Assembly: GCA_009928645.1 (NCBI GenBank)
Contig: SACH01000031.1
Coordinates: 1-33,419 of the forward strand
Origin: Gammaproteobacteria bacterium
GTDB taxonomy: Bacteria; Pseudomonadota; Gammaproteobacteria; Chromatiales; Chromatiaceae
DNA length: 33,419 bases
Direction of reading: 5' to 3'
Positions 7,157 to 14,813 of the stretch are shown one piece after another. Below the pieces are notes generated by a model that made no database searches, had not been told where the DNA came from, and saw only the letters and a program-made list of their open reading frames with translations. Within the stretch, counting starts at the first letter, position 1; each line of letters begins with the position of its first letter. Both the position numbers and the translations under genes were made by a program.

Positions 7157-9472
7157 ATGAACAAGTTTTCCAGGTGCGGTTTGTCCGTTACGGTCGGAGC
7201 CATCCTGGCCATGGGGGCAGCCTCGGCGGCCTGGTCGGCGGAGTCCCTCCAGGATGTGATGCAGCGCCGGGGATTGAGCGAAAAGGACCTGCTGGCGGCG
7301 GCCAAGACCTACGTGCCCAGCGGGGGCCGTGACGAGTACGTCGTCTTCGCCTCCGGTGGCCAGTCGGGCCAGGTGATCGTCTACGGCATCCCCTCCATGC
7401 GCCTGCTGAAGTACATCGGTGTCTTCACCCCGGAACCCTGGCAGGGCTATGGCTTCGACGACGAGTCCAAGGCCGTCCTGGCCCAGGGCCGGATCCGCGG
7501 CAAGGACATCGTCTACGGCGATACCCATCACCCCGCCATGTCGGAAACCGAGGGTGACTATGACGGGCGCTACCTGTTCATCAACGACAAGGCCAACCCC
7601 CGCATCGCGGTCATCGACCTGCACGACTTCGAGACCAAGCAGATCGTCGTCAACCCCTTCTTCAAGTCCGCCCATGGCGGCGCCTTCGCCACCCCGAACA
7701 CCGAATATGTCATGGAGGCCGTCCAGTATGCCGCGCCCCTCCTCGAGGATGGCTTCGTCCCGTTGGAGGAATTCAATGACAAGTACCGCGGCGGCCTGAC
7801 CTATTGGAAGTTCAACAAGGAGAAGGGCCGCATCGAGCCCGAGAACTCCTTTACCTTCGAGCTGGGCCCCTATAGCCAGGACCTCTCCGACGCCGGTAAG
7901 GGACCCAGCTACGGCTGGGGCTTCACCAACTCCTTCTGCTCCGAGCGCTACGTCGGCGGTATCGAGCGTGGCCGCCCGCCCTTCGAGGCCGGCTGCTCCT
8001 CCAAGGACACCGACTTCCTGCACGTGACCAACTGGAAGAAGGCCGAGGAGCTGGTCAAGGCCGGCAAGGTCAAGCAGGAGAAGGGCTACTACTTCATCCC
8101 CATGGAACAGGCCATCGCCGAGGGGCTGCTCTACCTGATCCCCGAGCCCAAGAGCCCCCATGGCGTGGACGTGACCCCGGACGGCAAATACCTGATCGTC
8201 TCCGGCAAGCTGGATAGCCACGTCTCGGTCTACAGCTTCGAGAAGATCCAGAAGGCCATCGCCGAGGGTAAGTTCGAGGGTAAGGACCCCTATGGGGTGC
8301 CCATCATCGCCATGCAGGACGTGTTGCACACCCAGGTCAACCTCGGACTGGGCCCGCTGCATACCCAGTTCGACAGCAAGCCCTGCGTCGCCTACACCTC
8401 CCTCTACGTCGACTCCCAGGTCGCCAAGTACGACTATTGCGAGGGCAAGGTGCTGGACAAGCTGTCCATCCACTACAACATCGGCCACCTCATGACCATG
8501 GAGGGCGATACGGTGAAGCCCGATGGCAAGTACCTGGTGGCGCTCAACAAGCTGTCCATCGACCGCCATCAGCCGGTGGGCCCGCTGCATCCGCAAAACC
8601 ATCAGCTCATCGACATCGGCAACGACAAGATGCAGCTCCTGTATGACATGCCGCTGCCCTTGGGCGAGCCTCACTATGCCGTGGCCATCGCCGCCGACAA
8701 GCTGAAACCCGAGGTCCGCTACAAGTCCGGCACCGACAGCCGTACCGACCAGAAACACCCCAACGCCACCCGCGCCGGCCGCGAGACCACCGAGCGCACC
8801 TGCGACGCCGAGGGCAAGTGCACCACCCTGGTGAAGGGCACCGTGATCCGCTCCCACATCACCCCCGAGATCATCGAGGCGGTGGAAGGGGATACCGTCA
8901 GCATCGCCCTGACCAACCTGGAGCGCGCCCAGGATCAGGTCCATGGCTTCGCCATGTACGGCCAGAACGTCCAGCTCTCCATCGAGCCCGGCAAGACGGC
9001 CACCACGACCTTCGTCGCCGACCAGCCCGGAATCTTCCCCTACTACTGCACCGAGTTCTGCTCGGCGCTGCACCTGGAGATGCAGGGTTATCTGCTGGTC
9101 AAGCCCAAGGGCTATCAGGAAACCGCCGCCAAGATGGTCGAGGGCACGGCCTACACCCAGGCGGATTATCAGACTCAGGTGAAGACCAACAACGAGACCC
9201 AGGCCGTCATCGACCAGGTAGTTGCTTACATCACCGGGCGTAACTTCAAGGACTTCCCCACCGTCGTGTCCCTAGTGGAGGACGCTACCGACCAGCTCGG
9301 CTTCTCCCAGGACGCCAAGAAGAAGTCCGAGGAGGCCGCCGGCAAGCAGGATTGGCAGAACGCCATGCTCTGGGCCAACCAGTGGTGGCAATACCAGGTG
9401 AAGGCCGCTGATCTGGGTCTGCGCGCCAAGGCCCTGCTCGACGAGGGTGGCGCCAAACCGACCAAGCCCTGA
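7157..9472 (+). CDS. nosZ: Nitrous oxide reductase NosZ, clade II (Sec-exported)
   Basis: The 771-residue periplasmic enzyme reduces N2O to N2. The N-terminus (MNKFSR, then a hydrophobic core ending near SAAWSA) is a Sec signal without twin arginines, the hallmark of clade II (atypical) NosZ. The seven-bladed propeller carries CuZ histidines, including GDTHHPAMSET (H124, H125) and SAHGGAF. The C-terminal cupredoxin has the complete CuA site: C631, C635, H639 and M642 in YYCTEFCSALHLEM. About 120 residues follow CuA, rich in Gln and Trp and without a CxxCH haem motif; Wolinella NosZ carries a cytochrome c domain at this place. The external cytochromes encoded next are therefore probable electron donors. 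GAGGG 7 bases upstream supports the start. First gene of the operon, behind a DNR-type promoter. Confidence 0.96.
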   Translation: MNKFSRCGLSVTVGAILAMGAASAAWSAESLQDVMQRRGLSEKDLLAAAKTYVPSGGRDEYVVFASGGQSGQVIVYGIPSMRLLKYIGVFTPEPWQGYGFDDESKAVLAQGRIRGKDIVYGDTHHPAMSETEGDYDGRYLFINDKANPRIAVIDLHDFETKQIVVNPFFKSAHGGAFATPNTEYVMEAVQYAAPLLEDGFVPLEEFNDKYRGGLTYWKFNKEKGRIEPENSFTFELGPYSQDLSDAGKGPSYGWGFTNSFCSERYVGGIERGRPPFEAGCSSKDTDFLHVTNWKKAEELVKAGKVKQEKGYYFIPMEQAIAEGLLYLIPEPKSPHGVDVTPDGKYLIVSGKLDSHVSVYSFEKIQKAIAEGKFEGKDPYGVPIIAMQDVLHTQVNLGLGPLHTQFDSKPCVAYTSLYVDSQVAKYDYCEGKVLDKLSIHYNIGHLMTMEGDTVKPDGKYLVALNKLSIDRHQPVGPLHPQNHQLIDIGNDKMQLLYDMPLPLGEPHYAVAIAADKLKPEVRYKSGTDSRTDQKHPNATRAGRETTERTCDAEGKCTTLVKGTVIRSHITPEIIEAVEGDTVSIALTNLERAQDQVHGFAMYGQNVQLSIEPGKTATTTFVADQPGIFPYYCTEFCSALHLEMQGYLLVKPKGYQETAAKMVEGTAYTQADYQTQVKTNNETQAVIDQVVAYITGRNFKDFPTVVSLVEDATDQLGFSQDAKKKSEEAAGKQDWQNAMLWANQWWQYQVKAADLGLRAKALLDEGGAKPTKP

Positions 9473-9493
9473 TCGCCATCAAACCCAGGCCCC

Positions 9494-9529
9494 CCCTCCT
9501 GATGCCGGTCATTGACCGGAGCGGGAGGG
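9494..9529 (+). promoter_or_regulatory. Nested stem-loop between nosZ and nosC1
   Basis: CCCTCC (9494-9499) pairs with GGAGGG (9524-9529). Inside it, CCGGTC (9505-9510) pairs with GACCGG (9514-9519) around ATT. No U-tract follows. It may stabilise the 3' end of the abundant nosZ message or attenuate the downstream genes. Confidence 0.6.
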
Positions 9530-9586
9530 TTGGCAAAGGGACCTGGGTGCTCACCCTCATTTCGCATCAGTAAAGGGTATCGCATC

Positions 9587-9910
9587 ATGAAAAGCCTCAA
9601 GGCCCTCCTCCCCGCCCTCAGCCTCGCCCTCGGGCTGGGCGTCGCCGGTAACGCCCTGGCCCTGGACGGGGCCGAGCTCTATGCCAAGAAGACCTGCGTC
9701 GCCTGTCACGGCAAGGACGCCAACACCCCCATCCTGCCCGTCTATCCCAAACTCGCCGGCCAGAATCCGGACTACGCCTACAATCAGATGAAGGACATCC
9801 AGAGCGGGGCCCGCAACAACGGCCAGACGGTGGCCATGAAGGCCATCATGCACCTGGTCAGTGACGAGGAGCTACGCGCCATCGCCAACTGGCTAGCCAC
9901 CCTGAAATAA
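9587..9910 (+). CDS. nosC1: Monohaem c-type cytochrome of the nos cluster (NosC1-like)
   Basis: The 107-residue protein starts at ATG 9587, with an AAAGGG ribosome-binding site just upstream. A Sec signal peptide (about residues 1-25) ends near ALA-LDG. One haem site lies at C37, C40 and H41 (CVACH), and a methionine-containing segment (MKAIMHLVSDEEL) can supply the distal ligand. The PVYPKLAGQNPDY motif and the NNGQTV stretch are typical of the cytochrome c553/c4 class. In clade II clusters such small cytochromes carry electrons to NosZ in the periplasm. It follows nosZ directly; in Wolinella nosC1 sits after nosG, so gene order differs. The symbol is given by position and type, not by demonstrated orthology. 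Confidence 0.85.
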   Translation: MKSLKALLPALSLALGLGVAGNALALDGAELYAKKTCVACHGKDANTPILPVYPKLAGQNPDYAYNQMKDIQSGARNNGQTVAMKAIMHLVSDEELRAIANWLATLK

Positions 9911-9935
9911 ATCCCTAGCTTTAGCCTGTGGTTAA

Positions 9936-9977
9936 TTGATCTTGATCAAAGTAGCAGCCGCGCGGGGACACTAGTCT
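9936..9977 (+). promoter_or_regulatory. Perfect internal FNR/DNR box and -10 upstream of nosC2
   Basis: TTGAT-CTTG-ATCAA at 9936-9949 is a perfect dyad, identical in its 14 bases to the dnr box. TAGTCT at 9972-9977 follows after exactly 22 bp, predicting a start near 9984, 71 nt before ATG 10055. This makes the accessory nos genes a separately activatable unit inside the cluster. Confidence 0.8.
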
Positions 9978-10054
9978 GAACATCAGCGGCACCGGTGGCA
10001 GCCCTCGGCTTCCCCGGGCCCAACAGTCCCCGATCGCATGCAGGAGTATCGACT

Positions 10055-10753
10055 ATGAGTAACATGACGCTTCGCCTGGCCGTTGCGGCCATCGCTGTCA
10101 GTCTTTCGGGCGCCGCCCTGGCCTGGAACGAAGGCGGTGGCGAACAGGATGAGGCCCTCCATCTCCAGGGCAATGCCGAGAATGGCCGTGACGTCTACGA
10201 GGTCTGCGCCGCCTGCCACCTGCCCGAGGGGTGGGGCCTGGACGACGGCACCTTCCCGCAGCTCGCCGGCCAGCACCACAATGTCATCGTCAAGCAGTTG
10301 GCCGACATCCGCGCCCAAAACCGCGACAACCCCACCATGTATCCCTTTGCCCTGCCCTCCCAGATCGGCGGGCCCCAGGCCTTGGCGGACGTGGTCGCCT
10401 ACATGGCCAAACTGCCCATGACACCCAAGAATGGTGTCGGTCCGGGTGATGACCTGGAGCATGGCAAGAAGCTGTACGAGGAAAACTGCGTGCGCTGCCA
10501 TGGCGCTCAAGGCGAAGGTGACAACGACAAGTACTATCCCCGGGTCCATGGTCAGCACTACAACTACATCATCCGCCAATTCCGGGAGATCAAGGGTGGG
10601 CAGCGGCGTAACGCCAACCCGGACATGGTCGAGCAGGTCAAGAACTTCACCGAGCGCGACGTGCTGGCGGTGAGTGACTACACCTCCCGGCTCAAGCCAC
10701 CCAAGGAGCTGCTGGCCGAGTCCATCGACTGGAAGAACCCGGACTTTGAGTGA
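10055..10753 (+). CDS. nosC2: Dihaem c-type cytochrome of the nos cluster (NosC2-like)
   Basis: The 232-residue protein has a Sec signal peptide ending near residue 23 (AALA-WNE). Two cytochrome c domains follow, each with one haem motif: CAACH at 51-55 and CVRCH at 145-149. Each domain has the FPQLAGQHHNVIVKQL / YPRVHGQHYNYIIRQF segment of cytochrome c4-like proteins, so the two halves look like an internal duplication. The likely role is periplasmic electron transfer between the membrane NosG/H/B module and NosZ or NosC1. ATG 10055 has AGGAG 8 bases upstream; an in-frame start at 9995 lacks one and would place 20 residues before the signal peptide. It has its own FNR/DNR-type promoter in the preceding gap. 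Confidence 0.86.
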   Translation: MSNMTLRLAVAAIAVSLSGAALAWNEGGGEQDEALHLQGNAENGRDVYEVCAACHLPEGWGLDDGTFPQLAGQHHNVIVKQLADIRAQNRDNPTMYPFALPSQIGGPQALADVVAYMAKLPMTPKNGVGPGDDLEHGKKLYEENCVRCHGAQGEGDNDKYYPRVHGQHYNYIIRQFREIKGGQRRNANPDMVEQVKNFTERDVLAVSDYTSRLKPPKELLAESIDWKNPDFE

Positions 10754-10828
10754 CTTCGGGTAACAGGGGCCCTTCCCGGGGCGAGCGGCCTTCCCTCGTG
10801 ATCCACGCCTCCCGACCGGTGTCACGCC

Positions 10829-10894
10829 GGCCGGGATCCGGCCAGCCTCCGGGTTGACCGGCCTTCCTCGACCCGCCGGCCACGGCCGGTGGCC
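10829..10894 (+). promoter_or_regulatory. Two GC-rich stem-loops between nosC2 and nosB
   Basis: GGCCGG-GAT-CCGGCC (10829-10843) and a longer CCGCCGGC...GCCGGTGG hairpin (10875-10894, one G-U pair) lie in the 176-bp gap. Neither is followed by a T-run. They may be mRNA processing or stabilising structures that set the ratio of cytochrome to maturation proteins. Confidence 0.5.
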
Positions 10895-10929
10895 GAACCA
10901 GCCTTCATCAGCAATTGGCGGTACCTAAG

Positions 10930-12114
10930 ATGAACGCGCAGACAAATGCCTCCCGAGGCCTGGTGGCCGGCTTCCTGGCGCTGGTCGCCATCGGCTTGTT
11001 GGCAGCCATCTATTTCTCTCCCATCTGGTGGGTCTCCCTCACCGCGCCCAACTACCCCCCCGAGTCCTTCCCCGACGGGGTGCGGATCCATTTCCACATG
11101 AACGGCGTCTTCAACGGCTGCCAGAAGGTCGAGAAGGCGGAGATCCATGAGGACGAGGCCCTCGACTGTGTCCACGAAATGGACACCATCAACCACTACG
11201 TCGGTATGTATCCCATCGCCGCCGGTGGCGTGGTGGAACGGGCCTTCTCGCCCTTCATCATCAGCCTGCTGGGGGTCATGGTCCTGGGGTTTGCCATCCC
11301 CGGCCGGGGTCTGCGGCTGACCATCATGGGCCTGGGGTTCGCCGGCATCGTCGGCTGGATGAGCCTCACCATGTACACCGAGGAGGGGCTCGAGTATCAG
11401 AATCTGGGTTATCTGACCGCCATGGTCACCGCCCTGGATCAGGAGGGGGGCATGGAGAAGGAGGCGCCCAAGGTCTCCGCCGCCGATGCCCTACTGGCGC
11501 GAATGCGAGCTGAATTGGATGAAGCCGCCGCCCCCGCCGCTGGGGCTGACCAGGCCAAGAAGGACCGAGAGGCGGAAAAGGCCTTTCTGATCGAGAGCCT
11601 GGAGAGCCGGTTCGAGAAGACCCAGGAGCGCCTGCCCCCGGAGCAACGCCAGGAATGGACCGGCAGCGGCATCCAGACCCTGCTCTGGCACTACGAGACC
11701 AGCCTGGGCCGCTATTTCAACGATCCGGTCCTGATCGGCCCCATGGTCCAGGGCATGGCGATGGCGACCCATGCCTTTTTCTGGGTCCTGGTGGCGGCCA
11801 TGCTGCTGCTGTTGTGGGGGGCATGGAAAGGCGCCGGTCTCCTCTTCTGGTTGCTGATCCTGGCCCCCCTAGCCCTGCCGCTGTTCTTTATCATCGACTA
11901 CGCGGCCTGGCTTTGGTGGTACGGGCACACCCTGAACGACATGGGCGCCTTCACCGTCAAGCCCTTCATGCCTACCGTCTTTGGTGACGGCAAGGTCGCC
12001 CAGTTCGCCACCCATTCCTACCCCTCCCTGGGCTTTGGGCTGATGGTGCTGTTCTCGGTGGTGCTAGCGGCCCTGGCCCTGATCAGACGCAAGGGGATGC
12101 GGGAAGGACGGTGA
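10930..12114 (+). CDS. nosB: NosB-like integral membrane protein of the clade II nos cluster
   Basis: The 394-residue protein has an N-terminal membrane segment (about residues 10-30), then a soluble loop with YFSPIWWVSLTAPNYPPESFPDG and a FNGCQKVEKAEIHED stretch. Two further hydrophobic segments follow. A charged Ala/Glu/Lys-rich insertion (about 170-240) comes next, then three more membrane segments ending near the C-terminus. This layout and the position between nosZ/nosC and nosD match NosB, a membrane protein found in clade II clusters and required for N2O respiration in Wolinella; its biochemical role is unsettled. ATG 10930 is chosen over a TTG five codons earlier. The stop overlaps the GTG of nosD (GTGA). 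Several Met-rich stretches and HFHMNG could bind copper, which is speculation. Confidence 0.8.
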   Translation: MNAQTNASRGLVAGFLALVAIGLLAAIYFSPIWWVSLTAPNYPPESFPDGVRIHFHMNGVFNGCQKVEKAEIHEDEALDCVHEMDTINHYVGMYPIAAGGVVERAFSPFIISLLGVMVLGFAIPGRGLRLTIMGLGFAGIVGWMSLTMYTEEGLEYQNLGYLTAMVTALDQEGGMEKEAPKVSAADALLARMRAELDEAAAPAAGADQAKKDREAEKAFLIESLESRFEKTQERLPPEQRQEWTGSGIQTLLWHYETSLGRYFNDPVLIGPMVQGMAMATHAFFWVLVAAMLLLLWGAWKGAGLLFWLLILAPLALPLFFIIDYAAWLWWYGHTLNDMGAFTVKPFMPTVFGDGKVAQFATHSYPSLGFGLMVLFSVVLAALALIRRKGMREGR

Positions 12115-13781
12115 GCAGTCAGATCACCGGGCCGGCCACCCTGGACCCGTCGGCCCGCGCAGTCGCGGCTGAGGGGACGCGTACTGGGACATCCGGAAGG
12201 CGCTTCCCCCCTCCCTCCTGGCGGGGGAGAGCTGGGGAAAGGGGGTCAGGCGGTGATGGTTTCCTCCGTGCCGCCCTCCGGTTAGTCCTGGCGGGCGCGC
12301 TGACCCTGAGCCTCACCAGCCTGTTTGCCCAACCTGGCCCGGCCCCGCTGCAACCCTTGGTGGATGCGGCCCAGCCCGGTGACACCCTGTCCCCGGAACC
12401 CGGCACCTACGCCGGCCCCCTGGTCATCACCAAGCCGCTCACGCTTGATGGCCGTGACCAGGTGATCATCGATGGCGGGGGCAAGGGCACCGTCATCCTG
12501 CTCCAGACCGACGGGGCCACCCTCAAGAACCTGCGCTTGACCAATTCCGGCGATTCCCATAACGACATCGACGCCGGCGTTCAGGTGCGCGGCAACTTCA
12601 ACGTCATCAAGGACAATGTCATCGACCACTGCCTGTTCGGCATCGACCTGCAGCAGTCGAGCAACAACATTGTCCGCCGCAACCACATCTCCTCCAAGCC
12701 GGTGGACCTGGGCATCCGCGGCGACGCCATCCGCTTCTGGTACAGCTACAACAACCAGGCGACCGACAACATCATCCGTGACTCCCGGGACACGGTGGTC
12801 TGGTACTCCAAGGACAACGTCATCGCCCGCAATGACGCCCGCGGGGGGCGCTACTCCCTGCACTTCATGTATTCCCACGTCAACCTGGTGGAAGATAACT
12901 TCTACGAGGACAACAGCGTCGGCATCTTCGTCATGTACAGCGATGGCGTCATCCTGCGCAACAACACCATCGTCAACGCCTCCGGCCCGACCGGCGTCGG
13001 GATCGGCTTCAAGGACTCCTCCGACGTGGAGATCAGCGGCAACAAGGTCCTGTACAGCGCCACCGGCATCTACCTCGACCTCTCCCCCTACCAGCCCGGG
13101 ACCACCAACCGCTTCACCAACAACCTCATCGCCTTCAACGCCGTGGGGGTGCGCTGGCTACCGGGGCGGGACGGCAACATCTTCGTCGGCAACCGCTTCG
13201 AGGGGAACATCACCCCCACCGTCCTCGAAGGCGGCGCCGGCAAGGGCGCGACCTTCAATTCCTGGGAAGGCAACTACTGGGACGAGTACGAGGGCTTCGA
13301 CCGGGATGGCGACGGCATCGGCGACACCCCCCTGGAGCAATACGCCTACGCCGACCGCCTGTGGATGGACCTGCCGGAGGCCCAGTTCTTCAAGGGTTCG
13401 CCCATGCTGGAGGTCATCGACTTCCTGGAGCGCCTGGCTCCCCTGAGCGAACCCAAACTCCTGGCCCGTGACGAGCGGCCGATACGCACCGCGGACACCC
13501 CCATCGACATCCTCGCTACCCTCGCCCGCCATGCACCCAAGTCCCAGGGGATCGTCATGGATGAGGATGAAGACGACGAGGCGTATGAGGACGAGGGCGA
13601 GGAAGAAGCCCCGGCCGCCACCGTGGCCGCCCCGGGCCGGGTCTTCGCCCCTACCACGGTCGCCGCGGGCAGTTCCATCCCCGCCCCCGCCTCCGCTGGG
13701 TCATCTTCCGACAGTTCCGCCCCCGCCGGCGGTGGCTACGATGCCCTGAAGGCCCTGCGCCAATCCCTCGGCCGCGACTGA
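12111..13781 (+). CDS. nosD: NosD, periplasmic beta-helix copper-site maturation protein
   Basis: The 556-residue protein works with the NosF/NosY transporter to mature the CuZ site of NosZ. Its core (about residues 80-430) is a right-handed parallel beta-helix, with repeated N-x-I, NNxI and GI turns such as GNFNVIKDNVIDHC and MYSHVNLVEDNFYEDNSVGIF, plus the conserved WEGNYWDEYEGFDRDGDGIGDTP loop. The only possible start is GTG 12111, overlapping the nosB stop; no other ATG, GTG or TTG occurs before the hydrophobic signal core (about 55-74). Translation therefore passes through a REP-like repeat and puts about 50 residues before the signal core. The C-terminus adds an acidic run (DEDEDDEAYEDEGEEE) and an Ala/Pro/Ser-rich tail. 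NosD proteins are usually near 400-450 residues, so both ends are extended. Confidence 0.92.
   Translation: MSSQITGPATLDPSARAVAAEGTRTGTSGRRFPPPSWRGRAGERGSGGDGFLRAALRLVLAGALTLSLTSLFAQPGPAPLQPLVDAAQPGDTLSPEPGTYAGPLVITKPLTLDGRDQVIIDGGGKGTVILLQTDGATLKNLRLTNSGDSHNDIDAGVQVRGNFNVIKDNVIDHCLFGIDLQQSSNNIVRRNHISSKPVDLGIRGDAIRFWYSYNNQATDNIIRDSRDTVVWYSKDNVIARNDARGGRYSLHFMYSHVNLVEDNFYEDNSVGIFVMYSDGVILRNNTIVNASGPTGVGIGFKDSSDVEISGNKVLYSATGIYLDLSPYQPGTTNRFTNNLIAFNAVGVRWLPGRDGNIFVGNRFEGNITPTVLEGGAGKGATFNSWEGNYWDEYEGFDRDGDGIGDTPLEQYAYADRLWMDLPEAQFFKGSPMLEVIDFLERLAPLSEPKLLARDERPIRTADTPIDILATLARHAPKSQGIVMDEDEDDEAYEDEGEEEAPAATVAAPGRVFAPTTVAAGSSIPAPASAGSSSDSSAPAGGGYDALKALRQSLGRD
12215..12245 (+). repeat. REP-like G-rich repeat, copy 2, inside the nosD reading frame
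   Basis: It matches 3488-3518 at 25 of 31 positions, with transitions only. A C-rich left arm (12206-12214) precedes it, so the whole element is CCCCC...GGGGG symmetric (12206-12245). It is translated in frame as residues near RRFPPPSWRGRAGERG, directly upstream of the NosD signal core. Confidence 0.6.
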
Positions 13782-13816
13782 CCCATCCGACCGACTGACA
13801 CCCCGAGTAGTAAGCC

Positions 13817-14803
13817 ATGGCAACAGCTAAGCACCCCGCCCCCCACCTGGCTTCCGGCACCGCCCCCACATCGGCCGCCGGCGCTTCGGCCCCCGGCCCC
13901 GCGCCCAGATCAGACCAGGGCGCAGCCCCTAGCCCAACTCCCAGTCAAGCAACCAGCCCCGCCAAGGCCACGGCGCAATCCCGGTCCCGCCCAACCCTCA
14001 GCCCCAAGCGGCGCGAGCAAAGCCGCCGGGAGTTTATCCGCACCAGCGTCCTTGGCGTCGGCGTCCTGGGAGCGACCCTGGCGGGTCTCATCCCCCTGGC
14101 CACTCAGGCCCAGGCCCGGCTGCGCCCGCCGGGGGCCATCAAGGACCGGCTTCAGGAGCAGGAATTCCTCGCCGCCTGCATTAAGTGCGGCCAGTGCGTC
14201 CAGGTGTGCCCGGTGGAGGCCATCCACCTCGCCGACCTGATCGATGGGGTCGGGATCGGCACCCCCTACATCCAGGCCCGGGACCAGGCCTGTGATTTCT
14301 CCTGCGACGGCCTGCAATGCGTCCTCGCCTGCCCCACCGGCGCCCTCACCCACGACATCAACTATCCTGCCCAGGCGCGCATGGGGCTAGCACGGCTCTC
14401 CCGCCCCGAGGCCTGCCTGGCGGTCCTGGGTCAGGGCTTCAAGGGCCAGGCCCGGGGCCCCGGCTTCACCGGCAAGCTGCGTTACGACGAGGTGGACCGC
14501 TGGAATCCCACCCAGGTCGCCGACCAGCCTTACGACCTGGCGTTATGTGACCTCTGCCTGCGGCAGTGCCCTATCGAGATCCGCCTCGCCCAGTGCGCGG
14601 CGGGCAAGCCACCCTCGGGCGATGCCAACCAGTGTCCCCCCCGCGCCGCCATCCGCCTGGAACCCCAGGCCAAGGGTGGCGCCCTGCCCGTCGTCCTCGA
14701 CGGCTGCGTCGGCTGCGGCGTCTGCGAAATGATCTGCCCCGTGGAGCCCGCCGCCATCGTCATCGACATCGACCGCGTCACCGACGTGGCACCCGCCGTC
14801 TGA
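13817..14803 (+). CDS. nosG: NosG, NapG-type periplasmic ferredoxin (Tat-exported)
   Basis: The 328-residue protein has four 4Fe-4S cysteine clusters: CIKCGQCVQVCP (from 121), CDFSCDGLQCVLACP, CDLCLRQCP with a later cysteine, and CVGCGVCEMICP near the C-terminus. A twin-arginine signal, SRREFIRTSVLG (S69-R75), precedes the first cluster, so it should be folded in the cytoplasm and exported by Tat. This is the NapG architecture; in clade II clusters NosG pairs with NosH as a quinol-to-NosZ electron route. The unusual part is a 65-residue Ala/Pro/Ser/Thr-rich segment before the Tat motif. No alternative start codon occurs between ATG 13817 and the Tat motif, so the extension is real if this ATG is used. 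The next gene begins 10 bases after the stop. Confidence 0.9.
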   Translation: MATAKHPAPHLASGTAPTSAAGASAPGPAPRSDQGAAPSPTPSQATSPAKATAQSRSRPTLSPKRREQSRREFIRTSVLGVGVLGATLAGLIPLATQAQARLRPPGAIKDRLQEQEFLAACIKCGQCVQVCPVEAIHLADLIDGVGIGTPYIQARDQACDFSCDGLQCVLACPTGALTHDINYPAQARMGLARLSRPEACLAVLGQGFKGQARGPGFTGKLRYDEVDRWNPTQVADQPYDLALCDLCLRQCPIEIRLAQCAAGKPPSGDANQCPPRAAIRLEPQAKGGALPVVLDGCVGCGVCEMICPVEPAAIVIDIDRVTDVAPAV

Positions 14804-14813
14804 GGTCGCCGCC

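Noticed and set aside
7085..9073. Long minus-strand open frame opposite nosZ (662 codons)
   Set aside because: Same composition artefact. nosZ on the plus strand has all copper ligands and a ribosome-binding site.
10829..10894. Rho-independent terminators between nosC2 and nosB
   Set aside because: The stems are strong, but neither is followed by a U-tract, so they are listed as structural elements only.
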